This document shows positions 13,711-26,660 of a stretch of 64,000 nucleotides of DNA, piece by piece. Each line of letters begins with the position of its first letter. Position 1 is the stretch's first letter. The notes under the pieces are model-generated. The model was not told where the DNA came from, did no database searches, and worked only from the letters and a program-made list of their open reading frames with translations. The position numbers and the translations under genes were made by a program. This stretch comes from Apostichopus japonicus (Eukaryota; Echinodermata; Holothuroidea; Aspidochirotida; Stichopodidae): positions 31,275,960 through 31,339,959 of the forward strand of contig NC_092563.1 in assembly GCF_037975245.1 (NCBI RefSeq), written 5' to 3'.

Positions 13711-14780
13711 TTACCTACTCGTGCCTGTCAACGGCTGGTGGTCTGTTTGAATCATGAATATCTTGCCGTAAAGATTTGTTTGAAATGATTGCAATGCACA
13801 AATAATGGCGAGGCATTCCTTTTCCGTCACTGAATATGAAGGCTGCCACATGCAACAGGAATAACTGTCCCGCCGATTCATGTAATAGGACTGCCCCAAG
13901 ACCTTACTTTAAAACGTCACTGCAAAGAGTGAACTGCTCACTTAATTAGGCAATTGAAGAATTGGGGCGTCTGTCAGTTTACTCTTCAAAACTTGAAATG
14001 ACCTTTGTTGTTTTTCCCCAAATTATTTTGTTAGGTTGTCCCTTTTTTACTATCTGTCAAAGGTAAGGCAATACTAGCAAAATCCGGAATGAAATTTCTA
14101 TAAAAACCTGACAAACCTAGAAAATATTTCAGTTGTGTTTTGGTTTCTGGTTGTGTGGCCTGTTTGGTAGTCATGGTTTTGTCAAGCTTTGGTTTGATAA
14201 TTCCTTTTCCTATAATGTGACCCAGAAATGCAATTTCTTCGTACCTTGCATAACTTGGACGATCGGGCGGTTAATTTTATCAATCTCTTGAATACCTTCT
14301 ACAATGTTTTTACGTGTTCTTACCAAGTAATTCTATGGATAAGAATGTCATCATTACAATTGTGTACATTGGCTATGTCTTTCGAATTCTCATAATACGA
14401 CAAAACGTCGAGCGGCGTTAACTAATCCAAACGGCATAACTTCAAATTAATACAACTTGGTGTGTGTGACACAAAAAAATCGATTTCTTTGATTGCTCGT
14501 CCATTTGAATTTGCCAATAGCCTTTAATAAGATCGACTTTTGTAAAGTATTATCTTTACATGTTTCCTCTTGATTAAGTATAGGTACTGCGTCAAAACCT
14601 GTAACTTGATTTCGTTTTCTCATGTCTACACAATTGCGTAACGTGCCATCTGGTTTGCCTATAGCTACTAACGGAAAAGCATAAGAACCATTTGCATGTG
14701 TGATTATACCTGTGTCCAACATTTGTTATATGTCACTCTCAATTCTGCTTTGAATGCATAAGGTAATGCATAGGCAGTAT
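13711..14780 (-). pseudogene. Ty3/Gypsy-type retrotransposon pol relic (RT and RNase H)
   Basis: Read on the minus strand from high to low coordinates, the order is the normal Gypsy pol order. The RT entry is MLDTGIITHANGSYAFPL then KPDGTLRNCVDMRKRN (14447-14722). It is followed in a shifted frame by VDLIKGYWQIQMDEQSKK, then MPFGLVNAA, and a degraded DD-box region. RNase H follows with YSVTEKECLAIICALQSF and TDHQPL (13711-13899). Several frameshifts and in-frame stops break it, so it cannot make pol. No LTR, protease or integrase was found nearby. The upstream end abuts a different repeat at 14790. Confidence 0.88.
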
Positions 14781-14789
14781 ATTGTCTTA

Positions 14790-15700
14790 GTAATCAAGAG
14801 GTACTGTGCCTATTTACTGTACTAGCTATGAGTATCGGCTGAAAATAATTGCTAAATAATATTATACTGGTTGCAATTATTAGTTCTACATGCTAATTTA
14901 TATTTGGGAGTAGGGTTGCACGAACCCCTTCATTTAGAACTCAATAACAAAACAGATCATATGTCAAGACGTTTGCTTTCTACATTAAACAAACGTACAT
15001 TTCCGGTTATTAATAATAGACCTGAAGCTTTGGATCTGGCAATGGTCCAAATATATTACCTACTGATACTGGGACACATGTCATGTAATAGTACCTACAG
15101 GTACACTGCATAAAGGTCCTTTTTTTACTGAAAGGCCGGCACAACTAGACGTTACAATCGTGTAGTGATCGCATCCTGTGCAGTTTGGTGCAAAAGGAAC
15201 ATATTTCCATCAGAGAATTGTCACAGGATTTAAAGTTGGCATACTTTAGAAAATCATATTTAAATTAGGAAACATTTATGTTTTTCAATGCATATCATGG
15301 ATTATACGGAACGGAAATGACCAGATATTTGCTTAATTTAATAAAAAGACAATACATGCTAGACATGTTTATTTTGACATATGTAGGCCATTATATATTG
15401 ACCTATACAGGCTACACTTCTCAATGTCATATGCATGAACAACTTTGCAAAATATAGGATAGGTAGTTGTGGAAAATGGGCAACAAAGCAACAAAGCAAC
15501 TATCCATACCTCGCAGATATGTTAACAAAAACTGCCTAACGTGTTTCACTTTAACCAAAAATGTACTGTACGCACAATTTCAGTAGTTCTTATACCAATT
15601 TGGTGACCAAAGTTAGTGATATTATATTATATGGGCATTAATATAATAATATTGTTTGCATGCAGTATTTTATTTCCTGTGAATTAAAGAGCTTACATAC
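14790..15700 (+). repeat. Dispersed P2X7-C-terminal-like repeat, copy A (3' part)
   Basis: It is similar from TAATCAAGAGGTACTGT onward to 63054-64000 and, more briefly, to 38120-38288. It lacks the 5' ~1.5 kb seen in the copies at 36557 and 61480. The right limit is set where similarity to the 63-64 kb copy can no longer be followed because the window ends. It begins next to the Gypsy relic, which suggests that one element inserted into the other or that both sit in a repeat nest. Confidence 0.75.
14871..15240 (+). pseudogene. Broken P2X7 C-terminal (ballast)-like domain ORF
   Basis: The ORF 14871-15113 reads PEALDLAMVQIYYLLILG then CNSTYRYTA before a stop. Past the stop the same frame region gives SCAVWCKRNIFPSENCH. 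The corresponding intact copy is at 63112-63531. The YR..A.R.F..W and SCAV..IR..FPS pattern is that of the cytoplasmic domain at the C terminus of P2X7 receptors, which also occurs in other proteins of invertebrates. The stop and small changes make this copy dead. Confidence 0.6.
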
Positions 15701-15962
15701 ATAACATTTAGTCTAATGAAAGCTTTGATAATGAATGAGATCAAATAATAGCTAATGATGGTACGATTTTGAATGTTCTTTTGTCAAGAGTTTTGTCAAA
15801 CATTCTACCATCTTTTAACTGCCAATAAATATTTTACTTCTACTGTTCAATGTTTGATTTATCATATCACACATTTGAGGAAATGAGCTTAAGGATCTAC
15901 AACCTTTGATTATATGTCAACCCACTCTTATATTGGCTCTGTAAGTCTTCAGTTGTTGCCTT

Positions 15963-16397
15963 ATGGACAGTGTCCCCTCTTGGTACAATTTTTATGGTTC
16001 ATCAAGTAGGGTTTTCCCAGCCTGTTTGAATGAACATAGATTAACTACCAGAACTTTCACGATGTTCTCCCGAAATGCAGAATGTATCCATAGGTTTTGG
16101 GCTTTTTCACATGTACCGGATGCCATTGTTTGGTGGCTTGGAGTACTTCACCTGACCTTGAAAAGAAATCATAGCAGGTGGTGCATCTTCCTTTGTGCAC
16201 CTCCAGATAATCAACACACAGGGTATTTAACCAAAATCTACATATACAGCCCAAAGGCTGCTCTCCATGAAATCTTGATTGTTTTCACTATGAAATACTC
16301 CCTAGAAAAAATTAACGTCATTAAAAGGAGTGTAGAACTGTATGTTCATGTACTAGGTAAATACATTGAAAGTGTTTCAATTCAGTTATGCATTTAA
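15963..16397 (+). CDS. Orphan ORF, 144 codons, no recognised family
   Basis: This open frame starts MDSVPSWYNFYG and ends SVSIQLCI. It is aromatic- and His-rich with one moderately hydrophobic stretch (FWAFSHVPDAIVWWLGVLHL). I recognise no domain. A 65-codon ORF lies on the opposite strand over the same bases, so the coding strand is unclear. It lies just after the P2X7-like repeat and may be an unrecognised repeat ORF or chance. Confidence 0.2.
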   Translation: MDSVPSWYNFYGSSSRVFPACLNEHRLTTRTFTMFSRNAECIHRFWAFSHVPDAIVWWLGVLHLTLKRNHSRWCIFLCAPPDNQHTGYLTKIYIYSPKAALHEILIVFTMKYSLEKINVIKRSVELYVHVLGKYIESVSIQLCI

Positions 16398-16399
16398 CC

Positions 16400-17380
16400 C
16401 CTGGTTTTAGACATAAAAATAATCCACAAACCACCAATTGCACCTGTTGTAATAATGTTAATATTCTATAAAAATGCTTTTAGGTTTTTGCATGGCGCAT
16501 TTAGGTACCATGAAACAATGCTACTTCTGGATGTATTGTCCTGACTCTCTTAATTTGCTCTGATAAAGGCCACCTGGACTGGACAGGAAGTTACTCACCA
16601 TTCCATATTATATATTTCTCCTTCAGGAGAGGAAGGACTACCAGGTGTCAACATGGGCTATTCATTGTAATCAGCTAACGAGCTAACATGACTTTATACT
16701 GCTAACAAGCGACTACTGTAACTATATGTACTGAAGATAGTTTATATGTAGGATGACTTCCTGTCAATGATCTCAACGCAAATGTTGTAAAAGGTTAAGT
16801 CGAGATGAAGGGTAACCTGTTCTTTTCTGGAAGCTCGGTGAACCATTTGAGGACAGTCGAATTTGGAGGTCAATGTGTAAACGGACTGACATACGCTCCT
16901 GATCTCAATGAAATACGACATTACTCTCTTGTTAGGTTAAAGTAAAGTGGGAGTAGTGTCCTGGGGCAAAAGAAGCGGGCTCTTATTTAGGGGGTATAAT
17001 GGCTCCCTCCTGAGAGGGCAAAGCACACTTAGACGTCAAATTGTGCTTTCTGAAGCACATTTAAGCTATAAATTAGGTATATAAACGCACATATAATAAT
17101 GTGTGTGAGGTTGAAAAGATGTGGCAGGAGTTGGAGGTTACCCCCCCCCCCCCCCACGTTGTACTGCTATCAATTTATCAAGTCTGAATGCAAAAATTTA
17201 GATAAAAATCCCCGGACTAAACCATTTACCCCACCCCCGACTGGCGATGGCAGGTGACATGCTCCACACTCCCCCTGTTGGCACCCCACTGCGTTACTAC
17301 ATACGGCATAGCTGTATATCAAACGTTGCTTAAAAGGATGTCTTTTGGTTGAATTTACATCATAACATATGCAAACATGC
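16400..17380. other. Unassigned DNA
   Basis: No gene is recognised. A C-run of about 17 bases lies near 17142-17157. Confidence 0.4.
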
Positions 17381-17399
17381 CATGATGGATTGTGTCTGG

Positions 17400-18000
17400 G
17401 TGGTAGGTTTGTAACGAATTATTATTTATCACAAATCTCCAGGGAATATTGAAAACAAATTGAAATGAAAGGCTGTCTGTGGTTACCAGTGGTCAAAATG
17501 TAAAATCCTTGTAACCTAATATTATATATTATTGTATAATACAGAGTAGGAGAAGACTACTCTTGGAAGTGAAAGACCATTTTCATGTCACCAGAGGCCA
17601 AATTGAGAGAAAAAAATGAAAATGCAAAATCTCCAGAAAAGAAGTTAGACCAACCTCAAAACTGAGATGCCGATGACACATGTTGAGAAGGAATAATGTC
17701 TTGCTTTGGTGAAGGTCAAGGGTCATTCGCGGTCACCAAAAGTCGAAACGTGAAAACCTAGTAAATACGATATCTCAAGAAGAGAAACTTTGAGAGATCC
17801 CATAGTTTTGTATGCGCATGATGTGAATGTTTCATATGGATTGGAAAAGCATATTGCTTGCGGTCAAAGGTTATATGAGGTCGCAAGAGTAAAGAAGGTG
17901 AAACTTTGCTTTAAAGATCCTGTGAATCTAATATTAGCCAAAGTTGTTACTAATCATCTCTCGCAGATGCTTGCTGACATTGTTTTACAATATTACAATA
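17400..18000. repeat. Degenerate ~120 bp tandem repeat (GGTCACCA..GGTCAAA type)
   Basis: Successive segments near 17470, 17580, 17705 and 17860 share a phrase like TGTGGTCACCAGAGGTCAAAATGTAAAATC, followed by an AATAT.T or ATATCTCAAGAAG tail. The 73-codon ORF at 17790-18011 lies inside the repeat and is probably not a gene. A related GACC-rich sequence is seen near 52980-53160 and 60508-60760. Confidence 0.5.
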
Positions 18001-18358
18001 CGTTCCCCTAATAATGTAATTTCGGGGTTTAAGAACCCAAGGGCTGTAGATAACTCAGTGGCGTAAGAAAATACCAAAATACGGGGTGGTGATGAGTGTC
18101 AGCATATCTGTGGCCAATTTTTTGAGATAATGTGGTGGGTAGTCTAGATGGGAAACTTTATCAAAAAATCATCGGTTTCTTCTAAAACTAACTTCATTTT
18201 TTTCCTCAGATTTTTGACATTGTATTGGACATTTGAAATTTTCCTTGAAATTTAAATCTGTAATACCGACATTTGTATTTGTCCGCCAAAAGTTGGTTTT
18301 TTTCTTAAAATATATTTCATCAAGTTTTATATTTTTTCCCGTTTTGTTCCATTTACAG

Positions 18359-18511
18359 CTGTCTGTCACAGAAAAGGTAAATAGTTTCTCATATCAGTTG
18401 CAAAAAATGTCGGAACGGATGCGTTTCTCGCTTGATATACTGCAGAGTTTATTAAAAAGCAATTGTTCAGTTTCTCCTTGCATAATGTTCAGTCGAGGTT
18501 TAGGAACTTGA
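18359..18511 (+). pseudogene. Truncated copy of the 28.2 kb gene's exon start (array unit 1)
   Basis: After CATTTACAG the frame opens with LSVTEKVNSFSYQLQKMSER and continues for about 50 codons to a stop. It aligns with FVEEMVDRFADELQDLPKKM at the start of the CDS at 28211: E(K/M)V(N/D).F...LQ...(E/K)(R/K)MR.FS(L). It is the longest open copy in the array. Where the protein should continue, the sequence passes into a non-coding segment (GTTCAGTCGAGGTTTAGGAA) shared with 18913 and, weakly, 18021. It is therefore a 5' fragment without the gene body. Confidence 0.65.
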
Positions 18512-18698
18512 GTGGTGAAAGAGTACTAAGTGGCGTAATTCGCTAACAAAAACCGGGGTAGGGATGAGTGTGAGCATATCTGTAAAAATCTGTAATAGCA
18601 ACATTTTCTTTTTAACCGTCAAATGTTCGTTTTGTTTTAAATATTTATTATATTTCAATGAAATTCATTCTTTTTGTTTACCTTTCTATCATTTACAG

Positions 18699-18770
18699 AT
18701 GTCCGACGAAGAAGAGGTAAATAGTTTGTCAAATAAGTTGCCAAAATTGAAGTCAGCAAAATATATATAA
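18699..18770 (+). pseudogene. Truncated exon-start copy beginning MSDEEE (array unit 2)
   Basis: The acceptor CATTTACAG is followed directly by ATG; the frame reads MSDEEEVNSLSNKLPKLKSA and stops after 24 codons (last codon ends at 18770). The unit at 19300 begins MSVEEEVNILSNKLPKLKSA. If the ancestral gene began here, its start codon lay immediately after a 5'-UTR intron. In the intact gene at 28211 the same place reads TTC GTC GAA GAA ATG, so its start has shifted or lies elsewhere. Confidence 0.55.
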
Positions 18771-19299
18771 TCGTAGTCGTAGCAATTAACCCCAACGCAT
18801 TTTCGATTCTGGTTTTGTCACGTGATAATATCTCGTTTATAAAGTAACAAAACCGTATTTCTTGTACACCTACCGAGCACACATAATCCCAAGTAGTCCT
18901 AGCAACTCCTCGCATAATGTTCGGTCGAGGTTAGGAACTTGAGGGTGTGAAAGAGTACTTAGTGGCGTAAGAAGCTACCAATAAACGGGGTGTGGATGAG
19001 TGTCATCATAAATTTGGCCAGATTGTCAATCTTCACAAGAAAAGTTTCACTTTAGAGATAATGCGGTGGTCAAGATAGGAAACTCTATCCAAAAATCGTC
19101 GGGTTTTTTTGGCTTAAATTAACTTTTTCTCAGATTTTCGACTAATGTTTTGAAATTTCGACATTGTATTGGTAACTTCTGTAACAATCTGTGATAGCAA
19201 CATTTCCTTTTTACCCGTCAAATATTCGTGTTTTTTTTTTAATATTTATTATATATCAATAAAATTCATCCTTTTTGTTTACATTTGTTTCATTTACAG

Positions 19300-19377
19300 A
19301 TGTCCGTCGAAGAAGAGGTAAATATTTTGTCAAATAAGTTGCCAAAATTGAAGTCAGCAAAGTATATAGACTCGTAG
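19300..19377 (+). pseudogene. Truncated exon-start copy beginning MSVEEE (array unit 3)
   Basis: It closely parallels the unit at 18699, with ATG directly after CATTTACAG and a stop after about 25 codons. Its upstream ~300 bp (18780-19290) match 27750-28200, the sequence before the intact CDS. Shared parts include CAACGCATTTT..TTCTGGTTTTGTCACGT and TCGACTAATG/TCGAGTAATG. This unit is thus the best link between the array and the gene. Confidence 0.6.
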
Positions 19378-19761
19378 TTGTGGCAATTATAATAAAATTA
19401 AATCTTGTTTGCCAAAAGTCCTAAAAAAAACTCCTAATATCATGAAATTTCAAACATTGTTTTGAACATAAATGTTATGCCCATTTGATGTGCTGTAGAT
19501 GTAGAGTTTATTACAAAGCTTTCGTGCAGTTTGCCAGTCACAATAGCTTTTCTATCTGGAAATTAAACAATGTTGTAGAAAGTACTGAGATACCGCAAAC
19601 TAAGACCAAAATCATTCGAGTTCAAACCAATGTTGACATTATTTTGAACATTTGTAATGCAGATCTGTAATACCGACATTTCCCTTCACCCCGTCAAATG
19701 TTCGATATTTCTAATAAATAATATGTTGACATCTGTTATTCCCATTTTCTTCCATTCACAG

Positions 19762-19800
19762 AGGTCCGGCTACCATTTAAAGAAGCCCGTTCACTACAAG
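19762..19800 (+). repeat. 39-nt array core (13 codons) between acceptor- and donor-like sites
   Basis: The core after TTCCATTCACAG reads RSGYHLKKPVHYK in frame, followed by GTGAAT. The three other 39-nt cores (23517-23555, 25996-26034, 26197-26235) contain a second internal CATTTACAG, so an alternative 18-nt core could also be defined in those three. This internal AG is absent here (CATTTAAAG). Confidence 0.5.
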
Positions 19801-21699
19801 GTGAATAGTTGCTTAGATCACTTGTAAAATTTGTCGAAACGAATGTAACTTCTGCCCATTTGATGTACTCTAGATTTACAGTTTATTCCAAAGCATTCGT
19901 GCAATTTGCCAGTCACAATAGCTTTTCTTGCTGGAAATTAAACACTTTTGTTGTAAGTACTTAGAAACTGGAAAATAAAACAAAATGTCATTCCAGTTCA
20001 AACCAATTTTGACAAGGTTTTGAACATTTAAAATTTCGATCTGAAAAACCGACATTTTCCCTTAACCCTGTTAAATGTTCGATTTTGATAAAACATATGA
20101 TCGTGACATCCATTTATTCCCTTTAGTTTCATTCACAAAGGTCCGGCGACGACAAGGTAAATAGTTGCTTAGATCACTTGTAAAATTTGTCGAAACGGAT
20201 GTAATTTCTTCCCATTTAATGTACTGTAGATTTAAAGCTTATTTCAAAGCATTCGTGCAATTTGTCAGTCGCAATAGCTTTTCTATCTGGAAATTAAACA
20301 ATTTTAATGTAAGTACTGAGCAACTGAAAAATAAAACCAAAGTCATTTCAGTTCAAACCAATTTTCACGTGGTTTTGAACTTTTAAAATATCGATCTGAA
20401 ATACCAACATTTACATTCATTGCTGTTAGATGTTCGATGTTGTTGAAAAATATTATCGTGACATCCTTTTATTCCCTTTAGCTCCATTCACAGAGGTCCG
20501 GCGACAACAAGATAAATTGCTGCTTAGACCACTTGTAAAATCTGTCAGAAGCGATATTTTGCCCATTTGATGTACTTTAAATTTAATGTTTATTCCAAAG
20601 CATTCGTGAAATTTGCCAGTCAAAATAGCTTTTCTACCTGGAAATTAAACAATTTTGTTGTAAGTACTAAGAAACTGAAAAATAGGACAAAATTTCCATC
20701 CAGTTAAAAGCAATTTTGACAAGGCTTAGAACTTTGAAAAGTTCGATCTGAAATACCGACATTTCCCTTAACCCTGTAAAATGTTCAATTTTGATAAAAC
20801 ATTATCGTGACATTTATTCACTTAAGTTCCATTCACAGAGGTATAGCGACGACCAGGCAAATAGTTCTCGAGATCACTTGTCAAAACTGTCGGAACGGAT
20901 GTTCTGCCCATTTTATGGACTTTAGATTTATAGCTTATTCCAAAGCATTCGTGATATTTGCCAGTCACAATAGCTGTTATAACTTGAAATTAAACATTTC
21001 TGTTGTAAGTGCTCAGAAACTGAAAAATAAGACTAAAATCTTTTCAATTCAAACCAATTTTGACATTAGTTTAAAACTTGAAATTTTGATCTGAAATACC
21101 GACATTTCCCTTCAACGATGTTAAATGTTTGACACTGTTAAAAAATGCGGCGTGACATCCTTTTATTTCCTTCAGTTTCAATCACAAGGGTCCGGCGACG
21201 ACCAGGTAAATAGTTGCTAAGATCACTTGCAAAGTCTGTCGGAACGGATGTTCTGCCCATTTGATGTACAAAAGATTTATAGTCTATTCCAAAGAATTCT
21301 TGCAATTTGCCAATCACAATAGCTTTTCTACCTGAAAATTAAACAATTTTGTTGTAAGAACTTAGAAACTGAAAAGTAAGAACAAAGTCTTTTTAGATCA
21401 AACCAATTTTGACATTAATTTTAAATTGGAAATTTTGATCTGAAATACCTACATTTCCTTTCAACGCTGTTAAAGGTTCTCTTTTGTTAAAAAATAATCG
21501 TGACAAACTTTTATTCCCTTTAGTTCCATTCACAGAGGTATGGCGACGACAAGGTAAATAGTTCTCAAGACCACTTGTAAAAACTGTCGTAACGGATGTT
21601 CTGCTAATTGTTTGTACTTTAAATGTTTATTCCAAAGCATTCGTGCAATTTGCCAGTCACAATAGCTTTTTCTATCTTGCTATCTAGCTTATTCTATCA

Positions 21700-24178
21700 T
21701 TGCTGTCAGATGTTCGAATATTGTTGAGAAATATTATCGTGACATCCTTTTATTCCCTTTAGCTCCATTCACAGAGGTCCGGCGACAGCAAGGTAAATTG
21801 CTGCTTAGATCACTTGTAAAAACTGTCGGAACGGATGTTCTGCCCATGTGATGTACTGTAGGTGTAAAGTTTAATAAAAAGCATTCGTGTAGATTGCCAG
21901 TCACAATAGCTTTTCTATCTGGAAATTATACAATTTTATGTAAGTACTTAGAAGCTCAAAAATGATACCAAGGTCATATCAGTTCAAACCAATTTTGACA
22001 TTGTTTTGAAAATTTTAAATTTCGATCTGAAAAACCGACTTTTCTCTTTAACCACCTCAAATGTTCGATTTTTGTTAATAATTATTATCGTGACACCTTT
22101 TTTTTTCTTTTTTTCTATTCACAGAGGTCCGGCGTCAAAATGGTAAATAGTTGCTAAGATCAATTGTAACACCGTCGTAACGGATGATTTGCTAATTTTA
22201 TGGACTTTAAATGTATATTACAAAGCATTCGTGCAATTTGCCAGTCACAATAACTTTTCTATCTGGAAATTGAACAATATTGTTGTAAGTACTTAGAAAC
22301 TGGAAAATAAGAACAAGTCATTCCAATTCAAACCAAATTTCACATGGTTTTGAACTTTTAAAATGTCAATCTGAAATACCGACATTTCCCTTCAACGCTG
22401 TTAGATGTTCTATGTTGTTAAATAAATGTTATCGTGACATTTTTTTATTCCCTTCAGTTCCATTCACAGAGGTCCGGCGACGACAAGGTAAATTCTTGCT
22501 TAGATCAATTGTAAAAACTGTCGAAACGGATGCTTTGCTCATTTAATGTGCTGTAGATGTATATTTTATTAAAAAGCATTCGTTTAGATTGCCAATCACA
22601 ATAGCTTTTCTATCTGGATATTAAACAATTTGTTGTAAGTACTTAGAAACTGAAAAATAAAACCAAAGTGATTCCAGTTCATACCAATTTTAACATGGTT
22701 TTGAACTTTTAAAATTTCGATCTGAAATACCGACATTTTCCCTTTAACGCTGTTAAATGTTCTCATTTGTAAAAAAATAAAATCGTGACAACATTTTAAT
22801 CCCTTCAGTTCCATTGACAGAGGTATAGCGACGACCAGGCAAAGTTCTCGAGATCACTTGTCAAAACTGTCGGAACGGATGTTCTGCCCATTTTATGGAC
22901 TTTAGATTTATAGTTTATTCCAAAGCATTCGTGATATTTGCCAGTCACAATAGCTGTTATACCTTGAAATTAAACAATTTTGTTGTAAGTACTTAGAAAC
23001 TGGAAAATAAGACTAAAGTCTTTCCAGTTCAAACCAATTTTGACATTAGTTTAAAAACTGAAATTTCGATCTGAAATACCGACATTTCCCTTCAACGCTG
23101 TTAGATGTTCTATAATGAAAAAAACGTATCGTGACATCCTTTTATTCCCTTCAGTTCCATTCACAGGGGTCCGGCGACGACCAGGTAAATAGTTGATAAG
23201 ATCATTTGCATTATCTGTCGGAACGGATGTTCTGCCCATTTGATGTACAAAAGATTTATAGTCTATTCCAAAGAATTCTTGCAATTTGCCAATAACAATA
23301 GCTTTTCTACCTGGGAATTAAACAATTTTGTTGAAAGAACTTAGAAACTGAAAAGTAAGAACATAGTCTTTTTAGTTCAAACCAATTTTGACATTAATTT
23401 TAAATTGAAAATTTTGATCTGAAATACCAACATTTCCCTTCAACGCTGTTAAAAGTTCTCTTTTGTTAAAAAATATAATCGTGACAAACTTTTATTTCCT
23501 TTAGTTCCATTCACAGAGGTATGGCGACCATTTACAGAGGTCTGTTAACGACAAGGTAAGATCAAAGTCATTCCAGTTCAAACCAATTTTAACACGGTTT
23601 TAAAATGTTGAAATTTCAATCCTATTGTATGTACTTGAAATGTTTATTCCTAAGCATTCGTGCAATTTGCCAGTCACAATAGCTTTCTTTCTGGAAATTA
23701 AACAATTTTGTTGTAAATACGTAGAACCTGGAAAATAAGACCAAAGTCATTCCAGTTCAAACCAATTTTAACATGGTTTTAAACTGTTGAAATTTCGATC
23801 TTAAATACCGACATTTTCCCTTAACCCTGTTAAATGTTCGATTTTGATAAAACATATTATCGTGATATCCACTTATTCCCTTTAGTTTCATTCACAAAGG
23901 TTCGGCGACGACAAGGTAAATAGTTGCTTAGATCACTTGTAAAATTTGTCGAAACGGATGTAATTTCTTCCCATTTGATGTACTGTAGATAAAAACTTAT
24001 TTCAAAGCATTCGTGCAATTTGCCAGTCACAATAGCTTTTCGATCTGGAAATTAAACAATTTTAATAAAAATACTGAGCAACTGAAAAATAAAACCAAAG
24101 TCATTTCAGTTCAAACCAATTTTCACATGGTTTTGAACTTTTAAAATATCGATCTGAAATACCAACATTTACATTCAT
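21700..24178 (+). repeat. Seven-unit higher-order repeat, copy 1 (~2.48 kb)
   Basis: Cores at 21775, 22125, 22470, 22821, 23167, 23517 and 23898 recur at 24253, 24602, 24947, 25298, 25646, 25996 and 26400. The offset is 2477-2479 bp for six and about 2502 bp for the last. Unit-specific variants (CAGCAAG, GTCAAAATG, TATAGC with a GC donor, the 39-nt core) recur in the same order. By eye only occasional bases differ, so the block duplicated recently or is kept alike by gene conversion. Confidence 0.85.
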
Positions 24179-26660
24179 TGCTGTTAGATGTTCGAATATT
24201 GTTGAGAAATATTATCGTGACATCCTTTTATTCCCTTTAGCTCCATTCACAGAGGTCCGGCGACAGCAAGGTAAATTGCTGCTTAGATCACTTGTAAAAA
24301 CTGTCGGAACGGATGTTCTGCCCATGTGATGTACTGTAGGTGTAAAGTTTATTAAAAAGCATTCGTGTAGATTGCCAGTCACAATAGCTTTTCTATCTGG
24401 AAATTAAACAATTTTATGTAAGTACTTAGAAGCTCAAAAATGATACCAAAGTCATATCAGTTCAAACCAATTTTGACATTGTTTTGAAAATTTTAAATTT
24501 CGATCTGAAAAACCGACTTTTCCCTTTAACCACCTCAAATGTTCGATTTTTGTTAATAATTATTATCGTGACACTTTTTTTTTCTTTCGTTCTATTCACA
24601 GAGGTCCGGCGTCAAAATGGTAAATAGTTGCTAAGATCACTTGTAACACCGTCGTAACGGATGATTTGCTAATTTTATGGACTTTAAATGTATATTACAA
24701 AGCATTCGTGCAATTTGCCAGTCACAATAACTTTTCTATCTGGAAATTGAACAATATTGTTGTAAGTACTTAGAAACTGGAAAATAAGAACAAGTCATTC
24801 CAATTCAAACCAAATTTCACATGGTTTTGAACTTTTAAAATGTCAATCTGAAATACCGACATTTCCCTTCAACGCTGTTAGATGTTCTATGTTGTTAAAT
24901 AAATGTTATCGTGACATTTTTTTATTCCCTTCAGTTCCATTCACAGAGGTCCGGCGACGACAAGGTAAATTCTTGCTTAGATCAATTGTAAAAACTGTCG
25001 AAACGGATGCTTTGCCCATTTAATGTGCTGTAGATGTATATTTTATTAAAAAGCATTCGTTTAGATTGCCAATCACAATAGCTTTTCTATCTGGATATTA
25101 AACAATTTGTTGTAAGTACTTAGAAACTGAAAAATAAAACCAAAGTGATTCCAGTTCATACCAATTTTAACATGGTTTTGAACTTTTAAAATTTCGATCT
25201 GAAATACCGAAATTTTCCCTTCAACGCTGTTAAATGTTCTCATTTGTTAAAAAATATAATCGTGACAAACTTTTGATCCCTTCAGTTCCATTGACAGAGG
25301 TATAGCGACGACCAGGCAAATAGTTCTCGAGATCACTTGTCAAAACTGTCGGAACGGATGTTCTGCCAATTTTATGGACTTTAGATTTATAGTTTATTCC
25401 AAAGCATTCGTGATATTTGCCAGTCACAATAGCTGTTATACCTTGAAATTAAACAATTTTGTTGTAAGTACTTAGAAACTGGAAAATAAGACTAAAGTCT
25501 TTCCAGTTCAAACCAATTTTGATATTAGTTTAAAAACTGAAATTTCGATCTGAAATACCGGCATTTCCCTTCAACGCTGTTAGATGTTCGATAATGAAAA
25601 AAACGTATCGTGACATCCTTTTATTCCCTTCAGTTCCATTCACAGGGATCCGGCGACGACCAGGTAAATAGTTGATAAGATCATTTGCATAATCTGTCGG
25701 AACGGATGTTCTGCCCATTTGATGTACAAAAGATTTATAGTCTATTCCAAAGAATTCTTGCAATTTGCCAATCACAATAGTTTTTCTACCTGGGAATTAA
25801 ACAATTTTGTTGAAAGAACTTAGAAACTGAAAAGTAAGAACATAGTCTTTTTAGTTCAAACCAATTTTGACATTAATTTTAAATTGAAAATTTTGATCTG
25901 AAATACCAACATTTCCCTTCAACGCTGTTAAAAGTTCTCTTTTGTTAAAAAATATAATCGTGACAAACTTTTATTCCCTTTAGTTCCATTCACAGAGGTA
26001 TGGCGACCATTTACAGAGGTCTGTTTACGACAAGGTAAGATCAAAGTCATTCCAGTTCAAACCAATTTTAAGACGGTTTTAAACTGTTGAAATTTCGATC
26101 TGAAATACCGACATTTCCCTTCACTTTGTTAAATGTTCCATTTAGTTAATAAAATATGATCGTGACATCTATTTTCCCCAATTATTCCATTCACAGAGGT
26201 CCGGCGACCATTTACAGAGGTCTGTGTACGACAAGGTGAGACCAAAATAATTCCAGTTCAAACAAATTTTAACACGGTTTTAAACTGTTGAAATTTCTAT
26301 CTTAAATACCGACATTTTCCCTTAACCCTGTTAAATGTTCGATTTTGATAAAACATATTATCGTGATATCCATTTATTCCCTTTAGTTTCATTCACAAAG
26401 GTCCGGCGACGACAAGGTAAATAGTTGCTTAGATCACTTGTAAAATTTGTCGAAACGGATGTAATTTCTTCCCATTTGATGTACTGTAGATTTAAAGTTT
26501 ATTAAAAAGCATTCGTGCAATTTGTCAGTCGCAATAGCTTTTCTATCTGGAAATTAAACAATTTTAATGTAAGTACTGAGCAACTGAAAAATAAAACCAA
26601 AGTCATTTCAGTTCAAACCAATTTTCACATGGTTTTGAACTTTTAAAATATCGATCTGAA
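24179..26660 (+). repeat. Seven-unit higher-order repeat, copy 2 (~2.48 kb)
   Basis: This is the second copy of the block at 21700-24178, with the same order of variants. It differs by an extra 203-bp short unit (26197) between the 39-nt core unit and the shifted-acceptor unit. A diverged third version of part of the order can be seen at 20141-21553. Confidence 0.85.
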
